NCBI GenBank assembly: GCA_900450595.1
Contig: UGGS01000001.1
Span: 1,364,001 to 1,428,000 of the forward strand
Direction: 5' to 3'
DNA from: [Flavobacterium] thermophilum
GTDB taxonomy: Bacteria; Bacillota; Bacilli; Bacillales; Anoxybacillaceae
Length of the DNA: 64,000 nt
Below the pieces are notes generated by a model. The model was not told where the DNA came from. It saw only the letters and a program-made list of their open reading frames with translations, and did not search any database. This document shows, piece after piece, positions 44,328 through 53,254 of this stretch. A program made the translations under genes and the position numbers. The stretch's first letter is position 1. Each line of letters opens with the position of its first letter.

Positions 44328-44549
44328 TCATTCATACCAAGTTTCTAATTGTTTCATAAATTCTTCCATTTCTTCAATCGCTTCATTTAGTCCCATCATT
44401 TTACCTGTTATTGCAGCTTTCCTTATATCTGTTTTTACTTTATTTAATTTTTCTTCATACTCTTTTATCTTGTCTTGTAGACGTTCAATGATTGTTTCGG
44501 CAAATTCTTTATGAGTTAAAATTAATTTTTTATTGTTTATTTCACTCAA
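44328..44549 (-). CDS. coiled-coil protein, 73 aa
   Basis: Helical and charged throughout (FAETIIERLQDKIKEYEEKLNKVKTDIRKAA). Function unknown. Confidence 0.55.
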   Translation of the reverse strand: MSEINNKKLILTHKEFAETIIERLQDKIKEYEEKLNKVKTDIRKAAITGKMMGLNEAIEEMEEFMKQLETWYE

Positions 44550-44559
44550 TTATATCACC

Positions 44560-44928
44560 TTACTTTTTAATCAAATCATATCTCACTACTCTGACCTTCA
44601 ACCCTTTCTTTTTGGCGTATTCAATCATATGTTTTGTCCCATGACTCTTTCCATCCCAAAATGCCACCAGTGCATCTGAATAATTCCCCATTTCAATATT
44701 TCTCAAAATCCCTGCCTGTTTCCCTATGCTCCAATCAGCAGGAAATTGCTTTAACTTACAACCAAATTCACGGGCAAACCGCTCCCCTAACCTGTCTGCA
44801 CCTCTTGCTGTTCCCGACACGATTTCAACTTCAGATAAATCAAAGCCTTTGAGATAATGTAGTATTTTACTTTTCAACAACTCATAATCATCAAAATCCC
44901 TACTACCTGCAATGATTACTCTAAACAT
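44560..44928 (-). CDS. SLOG-family (YspA/DUF2493-like) protein
   Basis: A 122-aa Rossmann-like protein with IIAGSRDFDDYELL, VEIVSGTARGADRLGERFARE and YSDALVAFWDGKSHGTKHMIEYAKK, the diagnostic pattern of DUF2493/SLOG. SLOG proteins bind nucleotide-derived ligands. It overlaps the next upstream gene by 13 bases. Confidence 0.85.
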   Translation of the reverse strand: MFRVIIAGSRDFDDYELLKSKILHYLKGFDLSEVEIVSGTARGADRLGERFAREFGCKLKQFPADWSIGKQAGILRNIEMGNYSDALVAFWDGKSHGTKHMIEYAKKKGLKVRVVRYDLIKK

Positions 44929-45665
44929 GTTAATTCCTTCTTTATATTTTCTTTTACATGCTCTCTTACTACATCCTCAACCCATCGTTTCATTTCTTCA
45001 TTCGATTTATGTCCCTTGTACCAATCTTTAAGTTTTTCTATCGTATATTGTTCTGTCAATTGCATCATTTCATCTAATTCTTGAACAGAATATTTACCTT
45101 TTCTGACACTTAACAAATTATCTCGTTGCGCTTCATATGTATACCGAATTGCTAATTGAAAATTGTAATTAAAATTTTTATATCGTTCTAAGAAATCCAA
45201 AATCCTTAAAGCAGACATAGCGTGTTTATTAACTTTATTCTTCCATTGTTCAGGATTGTTGAAATCATCTATTGTTACATAGCTCAAATCTCGTTGGAAG
45301 TCTTTATACTTTTGATTAAACATACCCATACACGCATCATACAAATAAGGCAAATTCATTCGGACAATCTCTTCTCTTTTGCTACGCAGTTTATCATACA
45401 GTTCATCATATTTATGTACTTCCATTGAAAATAACACTTCAAGAAAATTAACATTAGATTTCCATAACATATCAGGTAATTTACGAATGTCGTGATATTC
45501 AATGTCTTCTGTATCACTTGTGAATGATTTGGAATATTTTTCGCCTGAATACAAATCCTCAAATGATGGTAGAAAAAATGCCTTGAAATCCTTATCTGAC
45601 GATTCGATCTGTAAATTGTAATTATGGCTGCCGACTAAAGCCTTAAAAGAGACTTTTCTATTCAT
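44916..45665 (-). CDS. predicted nucleotidyltransferase (YcgL/RNA-repair type)
   Basis: A 249-aa protein beginning KALVGSHNYNLQIESSDKDFKAFFLPSFEDLYSG, the GSHxYNL...SSDxD signature of PF10127 nucleotidyltransferases, then DDIEYHDIRKLPDML and a long helical part. The family is predicted to add or remove nucleotides in RNA or DNA repair; no substrate is proven. Neighbour of SLOG protein. Confidence 0.8.
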   Translation of the reverse strand: MNRKVSFKALVGSHNYNLQIESSDKDFKAFFLPSFEDLYSGEKYSKSFTSDTEDIEYHDIRKLPDMLWKSNVNFLEVLFSMEVHKYDELYDKLRSKREEIVRMNLPYLYDACMGMFNQKYKDFQRDLSYVTIDDFNNPEQWKNKVNKHAMSALRILDFLERYKNFNYNFQLAIRYTYEAQRDNLLSVRKGKYSVQELDEMMQLTEQYTIEKLKDWYKGHKSNEEMKRWVEDVVREHVKENIKKELTCLE

Positions 45666-45677
45666 AATTCCACCTCC

Positions 45678-45860
45678 TTAATCTTTCAACAATCCAAATT
45701 TCTCAAAAATCCTTAATTCGACATTCTTATATGCTTCAATCATTCCTTCTGCGTATACCTTTTGAACACCTGTTTTATCATTTAAACCTTCTTCAAGCAT
45801 CTGGCGGATAAATTGAATATCAGCAAGCAATTCTAATATTTTAATGCGGTCATCACTCAT
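45678..45860 (-). CDS. hypothetical helical protein, 60 aa
   Basis: Begins MSDDRIKILELLADIQFIRQMLEEG; ATG 45860 has AAAGGAG upstream. Function unknown. Confidence 0.55.
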   Translation of the reverse strand: MSDDRIKILELLADIQFIRQMLEEGLNDKTGVQKVYAEGMIEAYKNVELRIFEKFGLLKD

Positions 45861-45893
45861 TTTATATTCTCCTTTCTGGATCAAAACTGTCAT

Positions 45894-46193
45894 TTATTCA
45901 GATAACTTCATATTATATTTCTTTATTTTATTTATAATATTCGACTTCTGAGCTTCTCCACACCACGCATAAGGATATGTATTTTTGCCTGCTTCAATTA
46001 ATTCATCTGGATATTTACCTTTTTTCTGTTTAATAAACTCATCAAACGCTTTTTCATTAATTCGTTTCCAACAATAATATATTTCTGTCGGATATTCTTC
46101 ATCTGGATAGTGAATTATTTCATAAATCTCAAAATCCTCATGTGGATGAGTATCGCTAACCCATTTTTGACCGACTTCTAAATTAATTTTCAA
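45894..46193 (-). CDS. hypothetical protein, 99 aa
   Basis: Starts with a beta-rich part (EVGQKWVSDTHPHEDFEIYEIIHY) typical of small proteins with one strand-rich domain. Overlaps the upstream gene by 11 bases. Function unknown. Confidence 0.55.
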   Translation of the reverse strand: MKINLEVGQKWVSDTHPHEDFEIYEIIHYPDEEYPTEIYYCWKRINEKAFDEFIKQKKGKYPDELIEAGKNTYPYAWCGEAQKSNIINKIKKYNMKLSE

Positions 46194-46392
46194 AGGTTAC
46201 ACCTCCTTCATTGCTTTCTTCAATTTGATATGTATTTCTCTGTTTACGTAATTGTTTCCGTTTTTCTTCACATATTAGTTCATAAAAAGCGAACAATTTT
46301 ATAAAATCTGCTTTACTTGTTTCCACTAAATCACCTGATATCATTTTTACTTTATTTTTATATTTCTCATACAAATCATTGAAGAAGTTCAT
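46183..46392 (-). CDS. hypothetical protein, 69 aa
   Basis: Helical, Lys/Glu-rich. Overlaps both neighbours. Not recognised. Confidence 0.5.
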   Translation of the reverse strand: MNFFNDLYEKYKNKVKMISGDLVETSKADFIKLFAFYELICEEKRKQLRKQRNTYQIEESNEGGVTFEN

Positions 46393-46592
46393 TCGTTATC
46401 ACCATCTTCATCAATCAATTCTATTGTAGTTAACTTATTTAATACATTTTTCGTCATCTCAATTAACTCATCTATTGCATCTTTATCTTCTATATTTGCA
46501 AAACCTATTCTTTCAAGATAATATAAAGACTTACAAAGACCACTATAAATCACATCATAATCATAATTACACATTTTATATTGACGGTACAT
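46389..46592 (-). CDS. hypothetical protein, 67 aa
   Basis: Helical and acidic at the C-terminus (ELIDEDGDNE). Overlaps the next gene by four bases. Not recognised. Confidence 0.5.
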   Translation of the reverse strand: MYRQYKMCNYDYDVIYSGLCKSLYYLERIGFANIEDKDAIDELIEMTKNVLNKLTTIELIDEDGDNE

Positions 46593-46651
46593 TTAAATTC
46601 ACCTCACAATAAATTTTCTTTATTAAATCTCCAAAATAAGTCACATTCCAC

Positions 46652-46804
46652 TCACTCCTCATCATTATCATATTCTTCAATACTTACTTCAATTTTATAA
46701 GGAATATCAGGACTTTTTCTTATTTGTTTAGATAGTCAATCGACTAGTTGTGTTAAATCTCATCGTAACATGATATGAATATTTTCTTATTCATTAATTA
46801 TCAA
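46652..46804 (-). pseudogene. small gene with three in-frame stops
   Basis: TTG at 46804 (GAGAGG upstream) opens IINE, TAA (46789-46787), ENIHIMLR, TGA (46762-46760), DLTQLVD, TGA (46738-46736), LSKQIRKSPDIPYKIEVSIEEYDNDEE and a final TGA. Replacing the stops by Gln, Trp, Trp gives a coherent 50-aa protein, so each stop could come from a single C-to-T or G-to-A change. Confidence 0.6.
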
Positions 46805-46809
46805 CCTCT

Positions 46810-47127
46810 CTAATTAAACAATTCAGCCCATTTTTCATCATTTTTCAAATAATCTCTTATAATTGTTCTAGGAATTACACAATGCATTTCAAATTCTTTA
46901 TCCTGAGTTAAGTTTAGAATATAGTGATTCCTCCATCCTCTTAAATTCATAGCTTTAACAACAAATCTTATGTAAAATTTATCTGTTTCAATAATACAAT
47001 GATCTTTCGTTTCTATATCTTTTGTTATTTTGTCTTTCAGCATCAATCTAAACAATCTGTAATACATTTTTAAATCTTTAATATTCTCTGTTACTACGCC
47101 AATTAACACTTTGTCATATGTGATCAT
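46810..47127 (-). CDS. hypothetical protein, 105 aa
   Basis: Alpha-beta protein (MYYRLFRLMLKDKITKDIETKDHCIIETDKFYIRFVVKAMNLRGWRNHYILNL). Not recognised; GAAAGGAGAAT upstream. Confidence 0.55.
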   Translation of the reverse strand: MITYDKVLIGVVTENIKDLKMYYRLFRLMLKDKITKDIETKDHCIIETDKFYIRFVVKAMNLRGWRNHYILNLTQDKEFEMHCVIPRTIIRDYLKNDEKWAELFN

Positions 47128-47196
47128 CTAATTCTCCTTTCTGAACAAAATTAAAATTTTAAACAATTATTTTTATAATTATTTAATATTATGTAT

Positions 47197-47949
47197 TCTA
47201 GGAATAATAATTTCATTTATGTATTGCTCATTTATTTCACTCGCTATGTAATTGCGATTATTTCTTATACATGAAACAATTTCACTTCCACTTCCTGCGA
47301 ATGGTATGTATACTAAATCGCCTTCATTTGAAGCAACTTTTACAATAATATCACAAACTTATTCATGTTTAGGAGTAAAATGCCCTTGTTTACGTTGATT
47401 CCCATAAATCCATACATTACTTCTTAATTTACCTCTTGGATCAGGAATATACCCTCTTTCAATATCTTTTTTATTTCTTTTCTTTAATATAGTTTCATAA
47501 TCATCTTTATAAGGCTCTCTCACATCATCTGCATTAAAAATATAATTCTTTTTGTCATTAACAAATGAAATACAATTCTCGAATAATTGTCTAAATTTAC
47601 ATTTTCCACCGATTGGATTCCCATTTGGTTTGTACCAAATATTCTCTTGCAGTGGCTCAAAATATTTTTTAGCAATATGAACAATTGAATGTATTGTCGG
47701 GAAAATACCCCAAATATATACACTTCCATTTGGTTTTAATAATCGTTTAAATTCTTTAAGCCACAACTCACACCAATCAAGATATTCATTTTCATTATTC
47801 CATTGTTTATCCCATTTTTCATTAACTACATCATAGTAAGGAGGATCAGCAATAATTAAATCAAAACCATTAAATCCATTTTTACCAATTTCAAATCTTT
47901 TCATTGTTTTTAAACAGTCTTCGTTATATATTTTGTTTAATTCTAACAA
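47197..47949 (-). pseudogene. DNA methyltransferase with in-frame TAA
   Basis: The frame encodes FDLIIADPPYYDVVNEKWDKQWNN and the middle of a beta-class methyltransferase up to HFTPKHE, then TAA at 47361-47359, then VCDIIVKVASNEGDLVYIPFAGSGSEIVSCI (motif I) to TAG at 47199-47197. Removal of the stop gives 250 aa, close in length and sequence to the intact paralogue at 49469-50233. The truncated 196-aa form lacks the SAM motif. Confidence 0.8.
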
Positions 47950-47987
47950 AATATCACCACCTTTATAATTTATTTAAAATGAGAAAT

Positions 47988-48203
47988 TTATAAACTCATT
48001 ATTATGGTATCTGTAACATCAATCTCTTTTATTTCGATTTTCACTATTTTGACATTATCAAAATCTTTTAATATATAACGTATATCTTCATAATCTAAGT
48101 CTTTAGCTAAATATCTGTTTGTAGTAAATTCAATATCATAAATATTTTCATTTACGGGTATAATATTTTTCACCCAAGAATTACCTACTCTTGCTTTATA
48201 CAT
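47988..48203 (-). CDS. hypothetical protein, 71 aa
   Basis: Beta-rich small protein (MYKARVGNSWVKNIIPVNENIYDIEFTTNRYLAK). Not recognised. Confidence 0.55.
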   Translation of the reverse strand: MYKARVGNSWVKNIIPVNENIYDIEFTTNRYLAKDLDYEDIRYILKDFDNVKIVKIEIKEIDVTDTIIMSL

Positions 48204-48243
48204 ATGCTTTATCTGCTCCCTTCATTTGATAAAAAACAAGATT

Positions 48244-48693
48244 TTAATTACTCTTAATTTCAATCGTAAGTAATCCAGAATTTGCTTTCACAGACATCAA
48301 TCTGTTATTATATTCATCTTCTTCATGCCACGGTACATATACAGTTTTAATGCGTTCTTGATTCTCATTTAAAGTATCTATAGTAACAATGTCATTATGT
48401 TCCGTAATTCTTCCAAGTATGTTTGGTCTATCTTCAACATTGTTACTCATTGGATTACCTATATACATACCTAATGGCTCGTCTTGTTCAAGACTATTGT
48501 ATTGAAGTTCACTTTCATCATTATATGAAATTGATAACAATATATAATCAGTTTCATATGTATTATCTTCATAAAATCCTTTTTCGTCAGTTAATTTCTC
48601 TAAATTTCCATATTTTAATTCTTTGATCCTGTCAATTGGAATAATGATTGATTCACAATTTTCAAAACCAATTTCTATATATTTCCCTTTCAT
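48244..48693 (-). CDS. hypothetical protein, 149 aa
   Basis: A beta-rich acidic protein (MKGKYIEIGFENCESIIIPIDRIKEL...). The pattern recalls small phage proteins with a sandwich fold. Not recognised. Confidence 0.55.
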   Translation of the reverse strand: MKGKYIEIGFENCESIIIPIDRIKELKYGNLEKLTDEKGFYEDNTYETDYILLSISYNDESELQYNSLEQDEPLGMYIGNPMSNNVEDRPNILGRITEHNDIVTIDTLNENQERIKTVYVPWHEEDEYNNRLMSVKANSGLLTIEIKSN

Positions 48694-48727
48694 ACGTGTT
48701 CACCTCATTTTGATTAAAATGTGTAGT

Positions 48728-48949
48728 TTATTCATCTTTAAAAATTTTTTCAAATTCATTCCAAATATCATACTTTCTTGCAAGTAATAAAAATTCATCT
48801 TCACTTAAATCTGGAAAATAATCTTTTGACTTTGCCCATTTCAAAGCTTCTTCCCAATTGTTGTATTCCTCGCTTTGAGAAAAGTGAAAAGAATTTAATA
48901 TTGTATTCATTAAAATTGCTTCAATCTTTTCTTTATTGTTATCTTTCAT
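48728..48949 (-). CDS. hypothetical acidic protein, 73 aa
   Basis: Helical and acidic (NNWEEALKWAKSKDYFPDLSEDEFLLLARKYDIW). Function unknown. Confidence 0.55.
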   Translation of the reverse strand: MKDNNKEKIEAILMNTILNSFHFSQSEEYNNWEEALKWAKSKDYFPDLSEDEFLLLARKYDIWNEFEKIFKDE

Positions 48950-48976
48950 TCTATCACCTCCGATAAAAGATGAATT

Positions 48977-49392
48977 TCATTCATAATACTTAATTGTATA
49001 TCCATCTAACAATTTCAATTCCTTTAACTTCTCATATTCTTCTTTTTCAAGAATTTTTTCATAACCAACATGCTTTACCGCGATTTCATATGCAAACACC
49101 AAAATTCGCATAAAATCAATATAAGAATCAGCACCACAAATATGATAATATCCATCTATTTCATTATCAGTTTTATCACCACAATCTTGACCATAAAACC
49201 AAAAATGAGAACACCCATCCCATTCTACCAAAACATCTGCAAAAAAAATTCTGTTTCATAAGGGCTTCCATCATCATTCCATGAAACAGTCTGCTTAATT
49301 GTGCCACTTATTGAAAGTTCATAATTTTTATTTTGTTCGTATGTAGCAATGACATTCCCTTGATTATCGATCAATTCGGCTTTTTTAATCAT
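48977..49392 (-). pseudogene. small gene with frameshift in a poly-T tract
   Basis: The frame from ATG 49392 (MIKKAELIDNQGNVIATYEQN... SPYETEFF) runs into eight T at 49248-49241 and then leaves frame. The alternative frame gives ADVLVEWDGCSHFWFYGQDCGDKTDNEIDGYYHICGADSYIDF to the stop at 48977. One additional T would join them into a 138-aa protein. Confidence 0.6.
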
Positions 49393-49468
49393 TTTTATTC
49401 CTCCCAATAAACATGACTTTTATTTAATTTATCAATATTAATAACAAAATATTTTATTTATGTATTTT

Positions 49469-50233
49469 TTATAATTTATTTAATTCCGCAATTCTTTTAT
49501 TAATCATGTCATCTATGTATGATTTATTAATTTCTGTAGCAACATAATTGCGTTTGTGTTTAATGCAACTAATTATTTCACTCCCGCTTCCCGCAAATGG
49601 AATATAAACCAAATCACCTTCATTACTTGAACATAAGATGATTCTATCACATATCTCTAATGGTTTTTGAGTTTTATGTCCTACTGATTCTTTTTTCTTC
49701 CCAACTAAATTAGGAATATACCAAACATCATCAGGGACTTTTCCTTTTGGGTTTAAACGTTTATCCTTTTCAGCATATTTACTTTTAATTCTAATTTCAT
49801 CTGGATTCCATGTATGATTATTAATATCATTAACACAATAAAATAAAGGTTCATGTGCTAATTTAAATTTTTTATTTGGTGATACCCCACCACTTCTATA
49901 CCATATAATTCTATTTTTAATTGTAAAATATTTCTGTAATAACAAATCTATTTCAGCCCCAATTTCTTGTGAATTATAAAGCCAAAGAGAACCATTTGGT
50001 TTTAATAATCTTTTATATTCTTTAATATGCGTTTCCATAATATTTAAATAATCTTCTTTTGTTTTATATTCTAATCCAAAATCTAACTTCCCTGCATCAC
50101 TAAATCCTTTCACATTATAGTAAGGTGGATCTACAATGATTAAATCAAAACCGTTAAAGTTATCAACGCCTACTTCCAATCTTTTCATAAATTTTAAGCA
50201 ATCTTCATTATATGTTTGATTTATTTTAAGCAT
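49469..50233 (-). CDS. beta-class DNA methyltransferase
   Basis: An intact 254-aa enzyme: FNGFDLIIVDPPYYNVKGF (motif IV), SLWLYNSQEIGAEID, GHKTQKPLEICDRII and motif I VYIPFAGSGSEIISCIKHKR near the C-terminus. It shares the start LKINQTYNEDCLKFMKRLEVG with the broken copy at 47197-47949. GAGGAGG precedes ATG 50233. Confidence 0.85.
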   Translation of the reverse strand: MLKINQTYNEDCLKFMKRLEVGVDNFNGFDLIIVDPPYYNVKGFSDAGKLDFGLEYKTKEDYLNIMETHIKEYKRLLKPNGSLWLYNSQEIGAEIDLLLQKYFTIKNRIIWYRSGGVSPNKKFKLAHEPLFYCVNDINNHTWNPDEIRIKSKYAEKDKRLNPKGKVPDDVWYIPNLVGKKKESVGHKTQKPLEICDRIILCSSNEGDLVYIPFAGSGSEIISCIKHKRNYVATEINKSYIDDMINKRIAELNKL

Positions 50234-50603
50234 ACACATCCTCCTCTTTTAGTGCTGATTTATATTGATTAACAAATGTTATAAATTGGGTAAAAGCTTG
50301 TTTGAAGTCTACTCTTCCTAATCGTGTAAAAGCTCGTTCCTCTTTAAAATTCATTTCAGAAGTTAATTCAACTATTCTATAAAAATATCCACCAAAATCT
50401 ATTTCAAATAATCCTAAAATAACTGTATTCTCATCAGAATAAATTAAATTTTGAATTGACTTATCAAATTCTTGTTCCGAAAACCATTTGATTGCTGCTT
50501 CTAATCGCTCTTTAGCTTCCTTTTTAGTTAATCCAGTTTCTTCCCAGTTACCCAATTTAGCAACGTATCCATGTTTTAATGGTAATTTTTCTACAGTAAT
50601 CAT
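50226..50603 (-). CDS. hypothetical protein, 125 aa
   Basis: Begins MITVEKLPLKHGYVAKLGNWEETGLTKKEAKERLEAAIKWFSE; a small alpha-beta protein. Overlaps the methyltransferase gene. Function unknown. Confidence 0.55.
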   Translation of the reverse strand: MITVEKLPLKHGYVAKLGNWEETGLTKKEAKERLEAAIKWFSEQEFDKSIQNLIYSDENTVILGLFEIDFGGYFYRIVELTSEMNFKEERAFTRLGRVDFKQAFTQFITFVNQYKSALKEEDVYA

Positions 50604-50764
50604 TTAAATCACTCCTTTATGTTTATTTTAATAAATAATTAATTTTCTACAAAACATGACTTTTATATAATTCATCTTATTAAAACAAACATATAAGGAT
50701 CGTCATTTTCATATTTAGTTTTTAGCATATTAACTATATTAACTATAATGCCCACATTTTAACT

Positions 50765-50945
50765 TCAATACCATTCCGGCTTATTCCTACTAGTTTCTGA
50801 TTTACGTTTCTCTTTTTCATTTAAACACTTTTCACAAAAGAAATAATCAATCCTTGTCCATTCAGTCATACCTGTTGTTACATGGTATTCTTGTTTTTTT
50901 CTTGCAATCAAAATGAACATACTTATGATCACAAATCATGCACAT
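50765..50945 (-). pseudogene. zinc-binding small gene with frameshift
   Basis: ATG 50945 (AAGGAGG upstream) gives MCMICDHKYVHFDCKKK; after seven A at 50900-50894 the frame shifts. The other frame reads EYHVTTGMTEWTRIDYFFCEKCLNEKEKRKSE to the stop at 50765. Six A would join both parts into a protein with two CxxC pairs. Confidence 0.6.
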
Positions 50946-50968
50946 TTTTCCTCCTTATTAAATTAATA

Positions 50969-51076
50969 TCAACCTATTAGATACTTTTTTCCACACCTTT
51001 TACAGACAAAACCATCTTTTCCGTCTTTCAAATAAGCATCGTGCCATAATAAGAAGCATATAAGTTTTTTAAACAT
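50969..51076 (-). CDS. zinc-ribbon micro-protein, 35 aa
   Basis: MFKKLICFLLWHDAYLKDGKDGFVCKRCGKKYLIG: a hydrophobic start and one CKRCGKK knuckle. GGGAGAAAAGA upstream. Similar small proteins occur in many Bacillus phages. Confidence 0.55.
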   Translation of the reverse strand: MFKKLICFLLWHDAYLKDGKDGFVCKRCGKKYLIG

Positions 51077-51110
51077 TCTTTTCTCCCTTTCTTTTAATAC
51101 AAATATACTA

Positions 51111-51470
51111 TTACTTTAACAATGCTTTATATGCTAATAAAAAATATTTACCACAATCATTGACTAATATTTCATCTGGTACATCATTAATTTTACACAG
51201 TCTTATATGTTCAAAAAAATGATCTCTTTTTAATCCTAATCTAGTAATAATGGCTTTTAATGCTGTCTGTTGTGAGCTATCTGTATTAAAATAGGCAACA
51301 GCTTTTGAGTTATTTTTAATCTTATTAAGCAAATATTCAATATCACTATGTTTAAATCCAAATGTTTCAGCAACTGGTGCTACTCGTGGGTATTCTTTAT
51401 ATAAAGGATTTTCTGCAATATTCACATAATCATCTCCTAATAATTTCCATAAAACTCTGTTTTTAATCAA
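51111..51470 (-). CDS. hypothetical protein, 119 aa
   Basis: Not recognised. KNRVLWKLLGDDYVNI start; helical. Starts with TTG overlapping the stop of the previous ORF. Confidence 0.5.
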   Translation of the reverse strand: MIKNRVLWKLLGDDYVNIAENPLYKEYPRVAPVAETFGFKHSDIEYLLNKIKNNSKAVAYFNTDSSQQTALKAIITRLGLKRDHFFEHIRLCKINDVPDEILVNDCGKYFLLAYKALLK

Positions 51471-51636
51471 TTTTTATGTAGCGTGGATTTAAATATGCTT
51501 TAATCGCATTTTGTAATCCTTGATTAACTAACTCAATCGACTCTTTATTTAATTTATCATTTTCAAGAAGATTAGCCCAAAATTTAATTTCTTCTTTAGG
51601 ATCAGGCAACGTCTCGATTTTATTTTCAAAATTCAT
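51463..51636 (-). CDS. hypothetical protein, 57 aa
   Basis: A helical ORF MNFENKIETLPDPKEEIKFW. Overlaps the downstream gene by eight bases. Function unknown. Confidence 0.55.
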   Translation of the reverse strand: MNFENKIETLPDPKEEIKFWANLLENDKLNKESIELVNQGLQNAIKAYLNPRYIKID

Positions 51637-51666
51637 ATTTATACATCCTTTTATAATTTTATTTAA

Positions 51667-51819
51667 TCACTTTTCGATCAGTGTCTCAACTGCCACACCA
51701 AAGCTAAATACCGCCAACATCATCAATCCTAGAAATTGTACAACTGTTTTCGGATTATCATACCATCTCAAAGCAATAGCCATAAAAACAATGCTAAGAA
51801 AAAGAAAGAAATAAAACAT
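51667..51819 (-). CDS. small membrane protein, 50 aa
   Basis: Two hydrophobic helices (FYFFLFLSIVFMAIAL; FLGLMMLAVFSFGVAV). GGAGGTGAATTG upstream. First gene after the promoter at 51851. Confidence 0.6.
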   Translation of the reverse strand: MFYFFLFLSIVFMAIALRWYDNPKTVVQFLGLMMLAVFSFGVAVETLIEK

Positions 51820-51850
51820 CAATTCACCTCCTGTTATTATCTTTAATATT

Positions 51851-51879
51851 ATTATAATTTATTTAATTAGGTTTGACAA
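51851..51879 (-). promoter_or_regulatory. sigma-A-type promoter after the antirepressor gene
   Basis: TTGTCA (51879-51874), 17-base spacer AACCTAATTAAATAAAT, TATAAT (51856-51851) on the minus strand. Confidence 0.6.
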
Positions 51880-51880
51880 G

Positions 51881-52789
51881 TTAAATTTGAAAATTTTCTT
51901 TCTTTAATAGCTCATAAATAAACTGTACACCATTCGGTTTTACTTTTGTTGTTGTAGTATGGAATGATTTATTACCTTTATCAACTGGAACATCTGTCAC
52001 ATTAAAATAATCTTCATATCCTCGATTCGGATGATTTGTATACTTGCCATGACTTTTATTCTTGCTCAATACACCCTTTAACCGCAAATAATTTGTCAAT
52101 GCTTGAGCTGAAATTTTAATATTCATACCATACATTTCATTAGCTCTTGTTGAGATCATTTTAGCCACTTCAGTAAATGTGTATGTACCATTTGAAGCAA
52201 TAAACTGACCCCAAGCATCAACCATAGGTTTTTGTTTTTCTAATTCCTCTTCTAATTGTTTGATATGTCGGTTTTTATATTCGTCATATTCCTTAATAGC
52301 TAAAGCTTTTTCTAAATCATCTTTGGCGCGAATAATATTTAAAAGCAATCGTTCTTCTTCATCAATTCCTTTTGTTTTCTGATTATCTGTCAATTCCTCT
52401 TGTTGATCAAGTAACGCAGCTCGTACACGTCTGGCAACAACTGAATCACGAAGTAGCATTCCAACATTCAATAATGCACGTTTGGAAAACACTGTTACTG
52501 ATCTTGCTCTTGTTTTTAATCCACTGAGTGACTTGATGTCACGCAGTTTCTCTCCACTGAGTGACACAGCTCCATTTTCCATTAATTCATCTTTATTACG
52601 GACATAAAGCTGGCGAATAACATCTTCACTTACTTCATACCATTCTGCAACCATCTTTGTTGTCATTAGTTCTGTATTAGGTAAAGTAAAAATTTTCCCA
52701 ACTTTATCTAACACTTCTAAACGATTCATATATTTTTGACGTAAATCTTTATCCTCAACAAATTTATCAATTGATACAACGTTACTCAT
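51881..52789 (-). CDS. phage antirepressor, KilAC-type
   Basis: A 302-aa protein. N-terminal DNA-binding region (TTKMVAEWYEVSEDVIRQLYVRNKDEL; VTVFSKRALLNVGMLLRDSVVARRVR) and C-terminal KilAC-like domain (GTYTFTEVAKMISTRA, SAQALTNYLRLKGVLSKNK). Antirepressors inactivate phage repressors during induction. Intact. Confidence 0.8.
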   Translation of the reverse strand: MSNVVSIDKFVEDKDLRQKYMNRLEVLDKVGKIFTLPNTELMTTKMVAEWYEVSEDVIRQLYVRNKDELMENGAVSLSGEKLRDIKSLSGLKTRARSVTVFSKRALLNVGMLLRDSVVARRVRAALLDQQEELTDNQKTKGIDEEERLLLNIIRAKDDLEKALAIKEYDEYKNRHIKQLEEELEKQKPMVDAWGQFIASNGTYTFTEVAKMISTRANEMYGMNIKISAQALTNYLRLKGVLSKNKSHGKYTNHPNRGYEDYFNVTDVPVDKGNKSFHTTTTKVKPNGVQFIYELLKKENFQI

Positions 52790-52858
52790 TTTACCCTCTC
52801 CTTTTATATTAATTTATATAAATGCATTATTTTAATTAGTCTTCTTTTTAACTAATGT

Positions 52859-53029
52859 TTATATAATGTCACAAATTAATCCTACCATTAAAAATATAAA
52901 CCAATAAGAAGCAGTCGTTGTTTGCTTGTCAAATAATTCATTAATCCCCCTACTAGTCAATTCATCTATATTAAATAATGATAGAAGCCAAGCTATAAAC
53001 AAAGATCCTGATGTATTAATAATAATCAC
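52859..53029 (-). CDS. small membrane protein, 56 aa
   Basis: GTG 53029 after AAAGG; IIINTSGSLFIAWLLSLF and SYWFIFLMVGLICDII are hydrophobic helices. The start is uncertain. Confidence 0.45.
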   Translation of the reverse strand: MIIINTSGSLFIAWLLSLFNIDELTSRGINELFDKQTTTASYWFIFLMVGLICDII

Positions 53030-53053
53030 TACCTTTCAAATTCAAAATGTATT

Positions 53054-53215
53054 TTACTTGCCACTTTCAATTCTGTTTTTAATATATCTCTCCAATCTAT
53101 CTAAAACATTTTCTGCTACTTCAAAAAAGTAATCAATATGACTTCCTTTATTTTCATAGTATCTCTCCTTCAATGTTGCTAAATGTTTTTTCATTTCTTC
53201 AATTTCTTTAACCAT
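53054..53215 (-). CDS. helical protein, 53 aa
   Basis: MVKEIEEMKKHLATLKERYYENKG...; helical. GGAGG upstream of ATG. Function unknown. Confidence 0.55.
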   Translation of the reverse strand: MVKEIEEMKKHLATLKERYYENKGSHIDYFFEVAENVLDRLERYIKNRIESGK

Positions 53216-53254
53216 TATTATTTACCTCCATTTCTCAATAGAATCGTTCATTTA

